A stretch of 64,000 bases of DNA from Zygnema circumcarinatum (taxonomy: Eukaryota > Streptophyta > Zygnematophyceae > Zygnematales > Zygnemataceae), in assembly GCA_037447605.1 (NCBI GenBank), contig CM074815.1, positions 806,379 through 870,378 on the forward strand, read 5' to 3'. The notes beneath the pieces were generated by a model, which saw only the letters and a program-made list of their open reading frames with translations, ran no database searches and had not been told where the DNA came from. The position numbers and the translations under genes are program-made. Shown here piece by piece: positions 35,982-48,120 of this stretch; within the stretch, counting starts at the first letter, position 1, and each line of letters opens with the position of its first letter.

Positions 35982-38900
35982 CGATGCAGGTCCCATGCTC
36001 GTAGTTCGGTCTGCGGTTTTACTTGACGAGAGATTGTGTCCAACGTGGATGCATCCCATTCGCTGAAAACCGTGTTAGCCAATCGAACAAGAGCTTCATC
36101 TCAGAAATTGGAAAGCAATCGAGATCTTTACCTTCCCTGTATTTTAGTTGTTTTTTAGTTGGAACCTTCAAAGTTTTGGAAAGCTGTACTGTAGATTTGA
36201 AAGTAGATAGCAGATCGGACATATAATGCTTGTAAGGGCACCAGACTAACCAAAGGGAAACAAAGTCAGTTATGTGGTTGTGCACTTCCACTCCACTCCC
36301 TCTACTGAAAACCCAAGCTGGGGCACCACCTAGGTTTGTGCTTTGGCAAGCTGTGAAAGGTCCATATCGGAAGCCCCTAATTGCCGAGACCGGTTACGCC
36401 TTCACGTCATATCTGAATTGGAAAACCCTGTCCTGATATTCATACGTTTCTGATATGGTCATGATCACAGACCAAGCATGGCCATGCCCGCAGGGAATTC
36501 CTACCATTTGCACAGACGCAAAGTGCATTGTGTTCTGCAACAAAAAGCTTTCAAAGCTTGCCTCACATCGGTGACCTTCGCGGCTGCTTCTAGGGCTGCG
36601 TTGTTGTGCCTAGGCGTAGTTTTCCGCTCCTAGCTTCGTTTTATTGTGTTTCGGTCCTTTGTGACCAGTCCTTCGTGGTTCCACATTTTGCCTTTATCCA
36701 TGTAAATTTGATGGCCTCGCCATCGCGAGTTCAATGAAAGTTTGCGTTGTGTTTCAAAGCCACGCACTGTACACTGGAAAGTCTCTGGGATGTGTCCTCG
36801 CCTCCACGCCTGGTGACCGTCAAATGGCCTTCCGCCCGCGCCACGTGGCCGTGTTTCCGGGCCCGCCGCGACGTTTCCACGCCGTTTCACAGCGACACAT
36901 GGACGCGCCGTAGAGCGTTGTACGAAAATGTAACTAACTGGCTCCAACGCTCCTCCCTCCTTGCGTTTTCCGCAGGTTTTGGGCTCAACTTCAAAGACTT
37001 ACATTGCAATGCAAACATAGTCTTCATCTGACACGCATTTTTCATTCCAAAGGAAAAAAAACAACATCAAATCAAACGTCCTCATTGCACGGTAGCAAGT
37101 TACAGCAATGTGGAACTAAGAAAAGTCGAATGTTTACGCAAGTGATGCAACACTAATGGGGTTGCAACTACAACGCTAATTATTTACGGAATGACTGAAT
37201 CACGTGTCCTATTCCGTAGCGCATGCAGGCATCATCACCTCGCCTATAGGACGAGTGATGTCTCCTTCTAACACTCCTCTGTCCTCTACAAATGAAAGAC
37301 TGAAAGAAAAACTAAGGGCAACTGTCCATTATTCAGCCCACTTTAACTTCTCTAATCGCGGACATTGAACCCAACACTTTCCTAAACGGGGCTGCTTACA
37401 ATCAATCAATCAATCAATCAATCGCGTATATCTACGGTACCAAATCACTTCACACCGCCCTCTAAAATTCGCCCTACTCCTCTTCTGCCTAAACGGACAC
37501 TCTTCTAGCCAGCCAGCATCATCAGCCCTCCTCGCATCCCATTTCTGAGCAGCCATGGCCGCCTCCCTCCCTCCAATCCTTCCTCCCTCCCCTCCTTCCT
37601 CCCTCCCTCCGTACTCGCTTCAGTCATGAAGCCTGCGGTGCTTGTACGGCTGGAAGGGCAGGTGGAGGGTGGCGAGAGCGATGAGCTGAGCGAGGACGAG
37701 GAGAGGGAGGAGGAGGAGAGAGAGGGGCGGGGAGGGCAGCGGCGGGAGGAGAGGGGGGAGAAGGAGAAGGAACGCGGCGCAGAGCGCCATGGGGAGGGCA
37801 GACCATGGCGGGAAGCTCTCCAGGAGGGAGAGGGAGGGAGAGGATTGTGCATGGCTGTGGACACCTTTGGATCGCAGCGAGTGAAGGGAGCGTCCACCAT
37901 TGGACCATTGGGAGGATGGTTGGGAGGATCGATCTGCCGAGGACGGCAGCCATGGCTGCTGCAGCATGGAGAGGAGAGGAGAGGAGAGGCGGGAGGGATG
38001 GAGGCAAGAGGGAGGATGCTATATGTAACGATCCCCCGCTGCCGCGTGCCGTTTATTTCCACTCCTTCCCAGCTGCTTTGCAGTGAATCCACGCCTTGAT
38101 CTTGAAGAGAGGAAGAGAGGCGAAGGAAGGGAGAGAGAGAGGAGATCGAGACGGAGAGTAAGATACGGAGGGTGACGTACGGAGGGTGAGTGGCAGGTCC
38201 TTATGAGCGGGAGAGTACAGTATGTATGCATGTATGCATGTATGCATGTATGCATGCATGTATGTACAGTACTGTATGTATGGATATCGTACGGCTCGGG
38301 GGAGAGGCCCGGGGCGGGCGCCGGCGAGTGGCGACGTGGCCCGCTGGGGGACCTCAGCTCGCGCCCGCCCGCCCGCGCGCCACGAGGTTGGGCCGCCCGG
38401 GGGACGCGGGCGGGCGGGCGGGCGGATGTCGGCGCTTGGCGCCAAAAGGTATGAGAATCTGAGAGATACGGTACTGTCCGTGTCGCCTAGCGGGGAGGGC
38501 CGATCATTGATATGTACGGACAAAAGAGGCAGATTATTGACTTTTGTGTCCGCAAGTCGTGTCTGTAGGTCGGTGGTAGACAGACGGGGTGTTGGCGGAA
38601 GGGATAAAGGTGTGGTACCGTTTTGTCGTGATGTTCGGACAGTGGAGTCGGCCATAGGGATGGCCCGCGTTATAAATTCCGAATATATTATATAATTTAC
38701 AACGGGTTTAAAATTAGTAATATATTACAAAGTAAAACACTTTATTACATATATTATACCCACTCATTTTGAACAATTAACGACCGTATGACCTTACTCG
38801 TACGGTCGCACGGTCGTACCATACCAAAATTAGGTCGTTGTAGCACAAGATAAGTGGGGTTAAAGAGGCTGTTGAGCTAGTTCTTGAGGTCTTGTCTGAC

Positions 38901-39410
38901 CCACTGGCGGCGTCCGTCTTTGGCCCGATGAAGGGTTGGGTTGGTTACGTGGGTGCGCTGCGGCATAGAGCGGGGATCCGGAGATTCAGAAGTACTTGTA
39001 GCGTGGCAGTAGGGATCACGAAGATGTTCCCACTTAGGCCGAGAATTTTGGACCCGATCATAAGGGGAAACCTTTCCTTGGGGGCTCTCCTCCCCTGTCC
39101 TCCCCTCGGCTAGTCTCTTAGCTAGGCTTCTAGTTATCATTGGTCATTGGGAGGAATGTAAGGCAGGATATCACAAGATGGTAGCTTGGCATAGTGACAG
39201 CAAAGGGGAAACAAGACTCAACTTAGATAAAGGTTGTATTTTGGAAAGTCACCCCAGCCAGCGGTTGGCTGGGGATTGTCATTACAATGAAAGTATCTTC
39301 TCACTGAAATCTTTGTCAGGCTGGGCTGAATGGGACGTCTAAATGCTATCAACAAGAAGACTCTTTCTCTCTCTCTCTCTCTCTCTCTATCTATGGCATG
39401 GAACTCTCTC
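35982..39410. other. Intergenic DNA with simple repeats, no supported gene
   Basis: This region holds the 3' flank of REV7, then a (CAAT)n run (37401-37424), a purine/pyrimidine-biased block (37560-38170), a (GTATGCAT)n-like run (38219-38275), a GC-rich patch (38290-38440) and an AT-rich stretch (38680-38770). A CT run (39361-39388) directly precedes the Gypsy element. ORFs of 83-200 codons over 37505-38695 are open on both strands because of base composition. A reverse-strand ORF at 39140-38877 begins MITRSLAKRLAEGRT; it may be a repeat remnant but I cannot assign it. Confidence 0.5.
38219..38275 (+). repeat. ATGTATGC microsatellite
   Basis: Tandem GTATGCAT/GTATGTAT words, open in several frames as Met-His/Tyr-Ala-Cys runs. 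Non-coding by context. Confidence 0.85.
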
Positions 39411-39593
39411 TGTAGCGAAACGCTACAGTCACCCCAAGGGGGAAGGGTTACTTAGAGCCCGGCGTGGCTTTATGTTTCCATCCAATGCGGTACCTAATGG
39501 TTAGGGCATCGGATACCCTATAGGACGACGGAGGTCCTAGGTTCGAACTGTAAGAACTGGTTCACCCGTGGGGCCACCAGGTAGGCTTGGTGG
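39411..39593 (+). repeat. Gypsy 5' LTR, left part
   Basis: Almost identical over its whole length to 57115-57297. It is interrupted after TAGGCTTGGTGG by the reverse Copia element and resumes at 43675. Confidence 0.9.
39495..39548 (+). other. tRNA-like A-box/B-box sequence inside the Gypsy LTR
   Basis: TAATGGTTAGGGC (39495-39507) resembles a pol III A box, and GGTTCGAAC (39540-39548) a B box, with tRNA-like spacing. The same segment is at 57199-57252 in the 3' LTR, where the B box reads GGTTCGAACC. I could not fold a convincing anticodon stem, so I do not call a tRNA gene. Confidence 0.45.
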
Positions 39594-40537
39594 TGTTGAA
39601 GCAGGGGTCTGCTCCCCACTTCCGGCGCCACCTCGGGTGTCGCCCTCCATTGGAACTTGAGTTCCCACGGATGAAGACATTCAAACACTCAAAGCTCTAT
39701 CTTACTTCACTCATGACCAACGGCAGAATGAAGCTACAAGACAACACGGAAATCAAGATGAGAGAGTGTTAGGAGAAACACAGCTCTAAAACCACTTCTA
39801 GTGAACCCTCGTCCCCACAATGAAGTTCTCCCACCACTTCAAGGTCCCTCTTACTCACTACCTCACGACACAAGTGTATGCAGCCTAGGAGCACAAGCAG
39901 CAGGTTCTGAGTAAGACCCGAGACTATGACAGAGTAGTGTAGGTGGATTGCTTCCCATAGTAAAACTACGCACTATATAATATGGCGTATATGACGTGGC
40001 GCATCATCAGCGTCCCACATGTGACTCCATACAGCTGTGATCTGGGTGGCGCACTCAAAGTGGCAACTCCACTCGGTCCCTCGTAAACCTGCGGCGGCGC
40101 CAACCTCGCTCTGTGGGTCGTGCATCCATCGTGCAGTTTCACCGTTCAGCCAGCGCTGCTCGGCAGGTGTGACCCGCGACATCTCGCATTACAGCTGGAT
40201 GGCAGTCACATCGCAAGTGGTTGCGATGGCCTGCCAACCGCGCCAATCTCTTCATGTCGTTAGCAGCAGCTTCCAGCTCCGCGTCGCGTCAGGTCGCAGC
40301 GTCCGGCCGCTCCGCATCATCTTCGCGAGTCCGCTAATCGTCGATCGTCATCTTCCACTTGCTGTATCAGCGAGCCCAGTGGGCACGCTCGTCGTACTGC
40401 GCACTCGCGGCGCACTCACCAAAGTCAGAGCACCGACATTACTAGATCTAAGAGCACTACGCCTGGCCAGTCTCATGTCGAGTCAGTACCGCGCACTTAG
40501 TATATGCCATACAATGTCTAACTATCATACACTAACA
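39594..40537 (-). repeat. 3' LTR of the reverse Copia element
   Basis: Shares long stretches with 42667-43674, for example TAAAACTACGCACTATATAA near 39961 and the matching block near 43039. Its last ~87 bases hold an open frame starting MSSSVGTQVPMEGD (ATG at 39680-39678 on the reverse strand), equivalent to the gag start of the element at 61773. Confidence 0.85.
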
Positions 40538-40555
40538 CTAGCAATCCCCCTCTTG

Positions 40556-40914
40556 GGACTCAGTTCTTCATGGGCCCTAGCTCAATCAACTCACTGCTCA
40601 CTAGTAGTGTCTCCCCGCTGACCCCTTTAGTCAACATGTCTGCAGCCTGCTCTTTTGTTCCTACAAACTTCACCACTATCATCCCTTCCTCTACCAACTC
40701 TCGCACATAATGATATTGCACCCTAATGTGCTTGGTTCTTTTATGGAACACAGGGTTTTCCATAAGAGCTATAGATGACTGGTTGTCCGTAAAAAGAGTC
40801 AATGGTGTTTGTGGTCGCTTACATTCATCAAAGAAATGTTGGAACCACATCCCTGCCTGGCCTGCATGGCACAGCTCCCCATGTCCTCTCCTTCGAGTCT
40901 GGCAGCGCCACCGA
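40556..40914 (-). pseudogene. Copia RNase H fragment
   Basis: One open reverse frame encodes MWFQHFFDECK, TLFTDNQSSIALMENP, TKHIRVQYHYVRELVEEGMI and EQAADMLTKGV, the typical C-terminal RNase H of Copia polyproteins. The upstream part runs into the N gap. Confidence 0.92.
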
Positions 40915-41014
40915 NNNNNNNNNNNNNNNNNNNNNNNNNNNNNNNNNNNNNNNNNNNNNNNNNNNNNNNNNNNNNNNNNNNNNNNNNNNNNNNNNNNNNN
41001 NNNNNNNNNNNNNN
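40915..41014. other. Assembly gap (100 N)
   Basis: Exactly 100 N. Integrase lies on one side and RNase H on the other, so the real missing sequence should include the rest of integrase and the reverse transcriptase, probably much longer than 100 bases. Confidence 0.98.
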
Positions 41015-41600
41015 ATTTGAGAATTTTTCACCCAAATTTTCCTCGAAAAATCGTCGAGGAAGGTGATGAAGTAGCGAGCTCCTCCACTCGTTGCCGGTGT
41101 CACGGGTCCACACAAATCGGTATGAACCAATTCCAGTTTCTCTTGCGCGTGAAATGACTCCTCTCCACTCCTCGAGAAAGGTCTCCTGTGCGCTTTCCCC
41201 TCTACACACTCTTTGCAAAAGAAGCTAGCTCATATACCGAGCTAAATGCGGCGTCTAACCATGGACCTTTAGCAGGCATTTGCGGTCCCTGTAGTTTAGA
41301 TGACCAGAGTACACGATGCGAATTTCTGCCCTGGGTTAGAAGCCATACCTCATCTTCTTCTCTCCTATAATGAAGGTAATACAGGCCTCCCTTCTCATAC
41401 CCCTCAAACAGCCGCTTCCCCGACTCTAGGTGAGTAGCTACACAAGACTTCTCCTTAAAGGTGACTTCGTACCCCCTCTTACATACTTATTGCTGAGACA
41501 TGAAGTTACATTTGTGAGAGTATGAAATGCATAGATACGGCAACTCTTCTCTTTCTAGCTTCTTCCGTAGATGATAGAGCGTCTCGAGGATCATCTTACT
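41015..41600 (-). pseudogene. Copia protease end, GAG-pre-integrase and integrase start
   Basis: The reverse strand carries CKRGYEVTFKEK (about 41485-41450), an ESGKRLFEGYEKGGLYYLHY-like stretch, then KLELVHTDLCGPV and YFITFLDDFSRKIWVK up to the gap. HTDLCGP and the DDFSRK block are Copia integrase core motifs. Several frame breaks are present. Confidence 0.85.
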
Positions 41601-42332
41601 ACACCTCCTTTTATGCTTATGCTCCTCTCGATTTGTCAGGTGAGCAGTCACGGTCCTCTCAAGGTGTCCCGGCGTAGAACATTAAACATGCGCCACATGT
41701 CGCGTGGAGGCGCCCGGTCCCGATCAGCCATGTGGCCTTCAGATCAGTAACCTGGATCTTCTGCTCATCGAGAATGTTAGAGTCCCGGCATGAGATTCGT
41801 CTCAGCGCCACTTTCTGCAATCTGTGCTCTTGTGGCCTCGCTATACATTTAAAGCGATTCCCTTGAATCCCTTCTTGGATGGCGATGCTCCTCCGCGATC
41901 TTGGGGTATTTGTTCTTGCTTAACGAGTCGGCGAAGTGGCGATCTTCGCCTTACGTGTAACCGCCGCGGCTCGTAGTCGTTCCCCCATGATGCATCTCGG
42001 CGCACCTCCTCGTCCGAACTTGTAGGTAGTCTTGGCGCCGACACGCTTCTCCCTGCAGTGCCTCTCAACGTCTTGGGCAGTGTTCTCCTCATAGTCCTTA
42101 CGTTTCCCTTTGCTCAGGTCATCCGGTGTTACGTTAGAAACGATCTGAAAGTATGACTGCTACATCCATCGGCCGGGCAGTCCCAGAAGCTGGCTGATTT
42201 TGAGTCTCCCTCTAACGGTTTTTACTTATAAATCTCTCATTAGAGTATCAAATCTGACCATATATTCACTCGCTTCTCTTGAGGACATCTTCATTTTCCC
42301 AATTTGCTGATGTAAAGGCTAGCTATCGTTCG

Positions 42333-42470
42333 TTATCCTTCGTCATACATCTCCTCTAGCATCTCCACATAGCATGTGAAGTCTCTTAAGGTCATCTGAC
42401 ATGTGGAAGAGGGACTTCCCCTACAGCTCATGGCGATGCGGGTGAGGGCGGTAATGCATGGCCGGGTCAC
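42333..42470 (-). pseudogene. Copia gag remnant
   Basis: The reverse frame reads MSCRGSPSS then LEEMYDEG, matching MSVRGSPSSMLYDL and LEEMYDVKD in the intact gag at 63008-63102. The rest of gag between 41600 and 42650 is too decayed to follow. Confidence 0.7.
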
Positions 42471-42666
42471 TCCGTGGCGGCGGCCGGGGCTCGGCTGGCT
42501 CGCGTGGCTCCACCGGCTGCGGTGCCTTGATAGTGCGTCGGCGTACTGACAGCCCTTGCCCACGGCGAGGAGCGGCCCGCCATCTCCACCCCTTGTGGTC
42601 GAACCATGAACATTTGGGATCTTTGGGCTTCCGTGGTCTTCACCGCCACCTTGAGCTCGTACCACT

Positions 42667-43674
42667 TGTTGAAGCGGGGTTTTGCTCCCGCCGGCGCCAC
42701 CTTGGGTGTAAGCCACTCCCATTGGAACTTGAGTTCCCCGCGGACGAACATTCAAACACTCAAAGCTTCCCCATCTTGCCAACTCGCCATGTAACAACGA
42801 GAATGAAGCTACAAGACAAGCACGGTGAAATCCGCAATGAGAGTGTTAGGCTTCGCGGCTCTAAAACTCCTTATAATACAAAGCTGTCTTCCCCTGATGA
42901 AGTTCTCCCTTCTTCAGGTCCTCCTACATCACTACCTCCACGACACACACAAGTGTGGCGGCCTAGCGGCAGCGGGAGACGCAGAGGCCAAGACCGAGAC
43001 TATGACAAAGTAGTGTGGGTGAGTTGCACTTCCCCATAATAAAACTATGCACTATATAATATGGCGTGTCCGTGGCGTGACACACATGTCGCGTCGCGTC
43101 ATAAATACAAGCTATACTGGCCCGAGTGCAGTACTTAGGCACTGAATAGCGGCAAACTGCGCATATGCAAACCTTCTGGCGGCCTTGACCTAGTTCTTAT
43201 TAAAACAAATTACACTGTCTCAAATGCAGTATACAGCGTTTCGCCCGGCGCTCCTTCGGTCTTAGCCCGCTGGCAAACACCTGCGGCGCGTACACTCGAA
43301 CTGGCGGACCCGGCGCGGTGGTCCACGTGGCGCATTCGGTTGCGCGCGGAAATATCTTATATGCGTTTCAGCAACTTTGCGCTCGCGTTTGGCGCCCGTA
43401 GCGCTGATGATCAAAGTTAACGTAGCGTCAGTACTTCGCGAATCCGTGGTATATAAAACCCGATCAAAGTTGTCGTCCAGTTCTCGCGCACGTATTATTA
43501 TTGTAGCGTCAATCGGCCTTCGTTGGTACTCCGTATTTCGCGAGCACTCCACGAGTCGCCGCTGCAGGCATTCCTAAATCTGGGCACTACGCTGCTTGAG
43601 ATCTCATGTTCTACAAGCGAGTACCACAACAAGTTGAGTGTGTGCCATCTGATAATAACTATCATACACTAACA
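42667..43674 (-). repeat. 5' LTR of the reverse Copia element
   Basis: About 1008 bp, homologous to 39594-40537. It is followed in element orientation by TGGTACGAGCTC, a decayed initiator-Met primer site. Confidence 0.82.
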
Positions 43675-44084
43675 ACGGTAGCGTTCGTCCGTACAATTAA
43701 GTGCAGTTGAATACGGACGGTACTGTCCGGGCTGCGGCGCGTAGGATCGGCAGGTGTTTTTAGCGACGTCTGGCGTACGTCGCGGCGCGTGAATCGTTGG
43801 CGTTAGATGCGTTATTGCACCTCGACCCGTTCGGGTGGGGAGGAGGAACCGTGGCGGTCTGCCATTGGGCCGACCCTTGCTTCCCGATCACTCCATCTTT
43901 GGTAGGGTTAGAGCCCGGAAGCGTGAAGTGAATTTATTTGTCGTGACCCAATCCATGCCGGCATTAGGTTACACCCACTCTTGACTGCGCCACCCTCTGA
44001 AACTCTCTCTCTCTCTCGCTGAACTCTGAGTGCTGGTGTGTTGTTCCGCGCAGGCTGAAGAAGAGGCGGTTTTCAGTCGTTACA
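43675..44084 (+). repeat. Gypsy 5' LTR, right part
   Basis: Homologous to the second half of the 3' LTR (CCATTGGGC, TCCCGATCACTCCATCTTTG, CCACCCTCTGAAA, CT run, GTCGTTACA end). The joined 5' LTR is ~593 bp against 724 bp for the 3' LTR, so deletions have occurred. Confidence 0.85.
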
Positions 44085-44086
44085 TT

Positions 44087-44098
44087 TGGTATCAGAGC
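44087..44098 (+). other. Gypsy primer-binding site (initiator tRNA-Met type)
   Basis: TGGTATCAGAGC two bases after the LTR end is the standard plant primer site complementary to initiator tRNA-Met. Confidence 0.92.
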
Positions 44099-45560
44099 CG
44101 CGTTGCGGCCTTCTCTATCGCGAGAACCTCGTGGGTCATGGTGACCACTCGCCAGTGGTTGGGTCAAACGAAGGGTTACCTTCTTGCGACCAACTGTCCC
44201 CCCCTCCAGTGGGTAAGCTTTGCTTACCCAGCACTTAGAGGAGCCGCATACCGTGTGTATGAGGGCCTCTCTGATGAGATTGGGGACGATTGGGATAAGT
44301 TCAGAGATGAACTTATCAAACACTTTGGGGCCTTGGATCCCGGCTTGGAGCAGGGATAAATTCGGAACATGGTGCAAGCCGTGGGTGTGAAAGCGGTTTA
44401 GAGACTGCGTCGAGAAGTATTACCTCAAATCACCACTCACAAGCTGAGCGAGGCTGAGTTGCTTTCACCGGGGAATGGCTTGAAGCCACACACGAGAGCT
44501 AGAACTTAACCCGCGGACTCTACAAAATTGGGACCCGACTCACGAGTTGTACTTTGTCGCGGCCATTAGGTTGGACACACGCCCTGCGGGCGATGCCGGG
44601 CCACTTCCGGAAAGCCCAGCAGGGGTTGAAGCTTTGGTCGTGGAAGGCGGGACCCTCGGCTCTGCTAAGATGGCGAGGGAAAAAGAACAAGCGAGCGTAG
44701 GAAGTATTTGCCCAGCCACCTTTGCACGGCGCGAAGTTGCTCGGAGGAAATGGAGAGATGCAGCGGAGAACAAAAGTATTTCCTTCTTATGAGGAGAGCT
44801 AAGGCCGGGATTTTGCCCTCTGAACACCAAAAAGAACAAAAGGGGCAAGAGAGTAGGAAAACCCCAACCCACCGGCCGAGCAGGGGGAATTGCAGATTCT
44901 TTGGTGGACATCTTTAGGCTTCAAGGGGGAGGAATGGGGAACGCCATCAGGATAGGGGAGCTATTGTTTGCTTTAGAACCTCGGACATTCTTAATTTGGT
45001 GGGCAAGCCTTTGGGAGTGCAAGATCTCTTTGTGTTTGATGTACTTCCTTTTTCCATTTCTCTTTCCCCTGCCACTGTAGTGACTCCTTCTGAGTTTATG
45101 GTTGTGGTGATGCATAGTCGATGGAATGTGTTTATCCTGATATTTATGAGTGGCGATGTCTTGGTGGTGTGCACCCATGGAGGCCATGCATGTCATGCGG
45201 GGCGCATCACTATCCCTTAGAGGCTACATGTCTTCAGTTCCTCGGCACTTGGCGGTTCACCCACTTTTCCAAGCATAGCTGGCGGTTGGTAGCTTGATTG
45301 AGAACTTCTAAGGATTGGTGGAAAGGATCCACCGATTCCTTTGGTTAGGTCCCCACACACGCAATTGTGGAGGGCGGCTGCGTCCTCGGCAACCCATATA
45401 GTCGATCTATGTTCCACCTTGCCCATTGTGCCATGACCTTCGTCGGGTCAGCCGATGGCCACCTAGCAATTATACTGCTAGATACTGGGGCAGATGCTAA
45501 CTTTGTTAGTTACGCATTCACCGAGAATTTGGGTTGACCGCCAGATCCCCATTGAAAGTG
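44099..45560 (+). pseudogene. Gypsy gag and protease remnants
   Basis: 44206-44358 encodes YPALRGAAYRVYEGLSDEIG and WDKFRDELIKHFGALDPGLE, a retroviral-type gag motif. About 45470-45530 encodes LLDTGADANFVSYAFTENLG, the aspartic protease active site (DTGAD). The zinc-knuckle region (about 44880) is decayed. Frames shift repeatedly. Confidence 0.75.
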
Positions 45561-46129
45561 TTGACACTTTTGAGGGGATGGGCACTTAAGGAGCGAGACC
45601 TGCAGTAGGCGGCGTCACACTTTAAAGATCAAGCTCAATGCTATAAAGGCGGAGTCCAAGTGTCTTACGACTCATCTGGCCCACAGGCGTGTTATTTTGG
45701 GGAGTGCTTAGTTAGCGAGGTGAGAGCCCAATTGGACTTTCAGATCCCATGTTAAATGCACTTGCAGTGGTGCGGGCAGTTACCCTGCACTGGCAGCTCC
45801 ACATCCTGTATCAAGCAACTGACCTCCTTATCTGCAGCAGCGTACAATGGGCAAGGTGATGAGGATTGCACCTTATTCATGGTGCATGTTATGGCAACCA
45901 GGATGTTCGCGACGAAGATCGAGGAGTGGCGATCACACCTACTAGCGTGCTCTCCCTTTGTTTCACTCCCGATTCGACCTCTGTTGGATGAATTGAGGAT
46001 GTCTTCACGATGATCTTCGAAGGTTGCCCCGTGAGGGTGGGGCACACAATCCCTCTCTTGAGCACGAGCAAAAGCATGGCGACGATCCTCGGTTAGTCGA
46101 AAGAAATGAGGGGAGATGTGGCGGTTGTA

Positions 46130-47050
46130 ACTGCGTGACAAGATAGAACTTGATCGAAGCCCTTTGGAAACCCATCTTATTCGTTGGGAAAAAGATGGCT
46201 GCGTTGAGGATATTGCATTGATTATGTACTCCAGCAAGATCCTTGATAAGAAATCGATTTGCTTTACGTATGATGATCTGGTGGATGGTCTTGGCGCAAG
46301 TGTTTACATCACTTGATCTTGCTCAGGGGTACCATCAGATCCGCGTCACAGAAGCTGATGTGCCAAAAACTGCGTTCCGGACGCCGATTGGTCATTTTCA
46401 ATATAAAGTGTTGCCCTTTGGATTGTCTTATGATCCGGCCACTTTCCAGGCTGTGATGAACGAGATGTTCATCGTGGCATGGGCGAGTTTGTTTTGGTTT
46501 ACCTCGTTGATATCCTTGTCTTGGTAAGGCGGGAGGAGAAAATCTTGAACTGCGTTAGGAAAGTGTTTGAGACCACGAAGCAATTTATGCCAGAAGGGAA
46601 GAATTAATAGAAGCTTCATGCAGCAGCGAGTTGCTTTATCTTAGGCATATCCTCGATGGGGTCTTGACTGATCTGCCAAAGTTCGGCGGTAGAAACTTGG
46701 GCGCCACCGACTGACTTGCATCAGTTGCGATCATTCTTGGGATTTGCAAATTATTTTCGTAAGTTCATCCAAGGGTTTAGTAAGTTGGTTACTCCCTTGA
46801 CTAATTTGACACGTTCCGGTGTCCCCTTTGTATGGACCCCTGAGTGCCACGAAGCATTTGAGGGTGTCCGCCATGCACTTGTTACCGCACCCACTCTCCG
46901 TTTAGCGGACCCGTCCAAACCTTATGAAGTGGTTTGTGATGCTTCGGGGTTGCCAGCAGGTGCCGTCTTGTTTCAAGATGGTCAACCTACAGTATGAAAG
47001 CGCCAATAGATCGGCGCCCAGCTATTACGCAGCGAGCGAGGCTGCTTGTA
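46130..47050 (+). pseudogene. Gypsy reverse transcriptase/RNase H remnant
   Basis: 46240-46470 encodes YITSLDLAQGYHQIRVTEAD, KTAFRTPIGHFQYKVLPFGL and FQAVMNEMF. The next conserved block, YLVDILVL near 46500, is in another frame and has V-D where the YxDD catalytic box should be. 46716-46997 encodes the RT/RNase H connection (HQLRSFLGFANYFRKFIQGF, HEAFEGVRHAL, YEVVCDASGLPAGAVL). It is cut at 47209 by the Copia insertion. Confidence 0.9.
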
Positions 47051-48120
47051 GTGGTCCGCGCCACGAGACATGGCGGTGCTATTTAGAGGCAAAAGCGGTC
47101 ACAACTGATCCCCTTGACCACGCCCGGCCAGCGTTTCTCTCTACCCGCGAGACCACATCACAGAACGCACTTGTGATACGGGGATTCCCTCAAAGAGTTT
47201 GGCCTTAATTGTTAGTATTGAGTGTGCTATAGTTAGACATTATGCGGGTTTCCTGCTTTATTGTTAGTAGTCCTGATTGAAACATGAGATACCTTTAGTA
47301 GTGTTCTGGGGAAATACGGTCGGGCCAAAATATGGGGTGGCCGGTACGCTTTTGGCCTTGAGGAGGATGCCGATTGATAGCCGGCGAGGTAGCGTCAGAA
47401 CCCTTAGATGCTTGATCCGCCCGGTGTGGCAATTAACTACGGAGGAGACGAGTGGCAACCATGAGACAAGTGTGGCTGGCCGGAAATCACGGCAACGGAG
47501 GTATTTCATCGCGGGCGAAGCGCGGAAATATTATGCAGTGCAGAAACAGGCATCTTAGCCAGCAGCGTGAGCAGCGCTGTCTGAGGCGAAGCTGGCGGAA
47601 GTGCGCTTCCGAAGCGGGCGACAAGGTTCAGATGAAGCGGCCAGGCTATGCAGACGACGACTAGATGCGTCTTTGGCGTAGGTTTCGCGAAAGACACATA
47701 AAGGCGGATGTTGAAGCAGCGTGCACAGGCTGGCTGAGCGCGCCAGGGCGGCCGTGACGTGACATCGGTCAACAAGGAAGATGTCACGTAACCGCGGCCA
47801 TGGCGGTATATAGAGTTTAACTTTGTTATGAAAAGGATAACCACATTAGACTCGTAGTCCATTGACTTATTACGTGCACATAGGTGTTCTTTGGTACGCC
47901 ACCTTGTGTCGCCAAGGTAGTGTAGTAAGGGAAGTAGCTGAGTGAGAGGAAAGGGAACTTCATGTGGGTGACATTCTTATTATAAAAGGAGTTTTAGAGC
48001 GTGAGCTTTCCTACTCCTATACTCTCACCGATGTGTGATTTCAGCTATTGCTGCGTACGTTCATTCACAATGAGTTATGGGCTACATGGTAGAAGTGAGA
48101 TAGAGTGAGAGTGAAGATGT

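Larger units (their letters stand above)
39594..43674 (-). mobile_element. Copia LTR retrotransposon, reverse strand, with assembly gap
   Basis: In its own orientation: 5' LTR 43674-42667 (starts TGTTAGTGTATGATAG, ends TTCAACA), degenerate primer site TGGTACGAGCTC 42664-42653, gag remnant, protease/GAG-pre-integrase, integrase start, then 100 N (41014-40915), RNase H, polypurine tract about 40556-40541, and 3' LTR 40537-39594. The reverse transcriptase and most of the integrase are missing in the gap. It sits inside the Gypsy 5' LTR and is therefore younger than that element. Confidence 0.85.

Noticed and set aside
37505-38099. 195-codon reverse frame and 157-codon forward frame over the same DNA
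   Set aside because: Both arise from a strongly purine-biased stretch; Ser/Pro runs on one strand and Glu/Arg/Gly runs on the other, with no recognisable protein on either.
38053-38695. 200-codon reverse and 157-codon forward frames over a GC-rich patch and ATGC repeat
   Set aside because: Composition-driven; no conserved motif, and the two strands compete equally.
38877-39140. Reverse-strand frame starting MITRSLAKRLAEGRT as a retrotransposon gag start
   Set aside because: Only a weak resemblance at the first residues; no adjoining LTR or primer site.
39488-39556. Functional tRNA gene
   Set aside because: A- and B-box-like words are present, but no credible acceptor or anticodon stem could be paired, and the sequence is part of an LTR.
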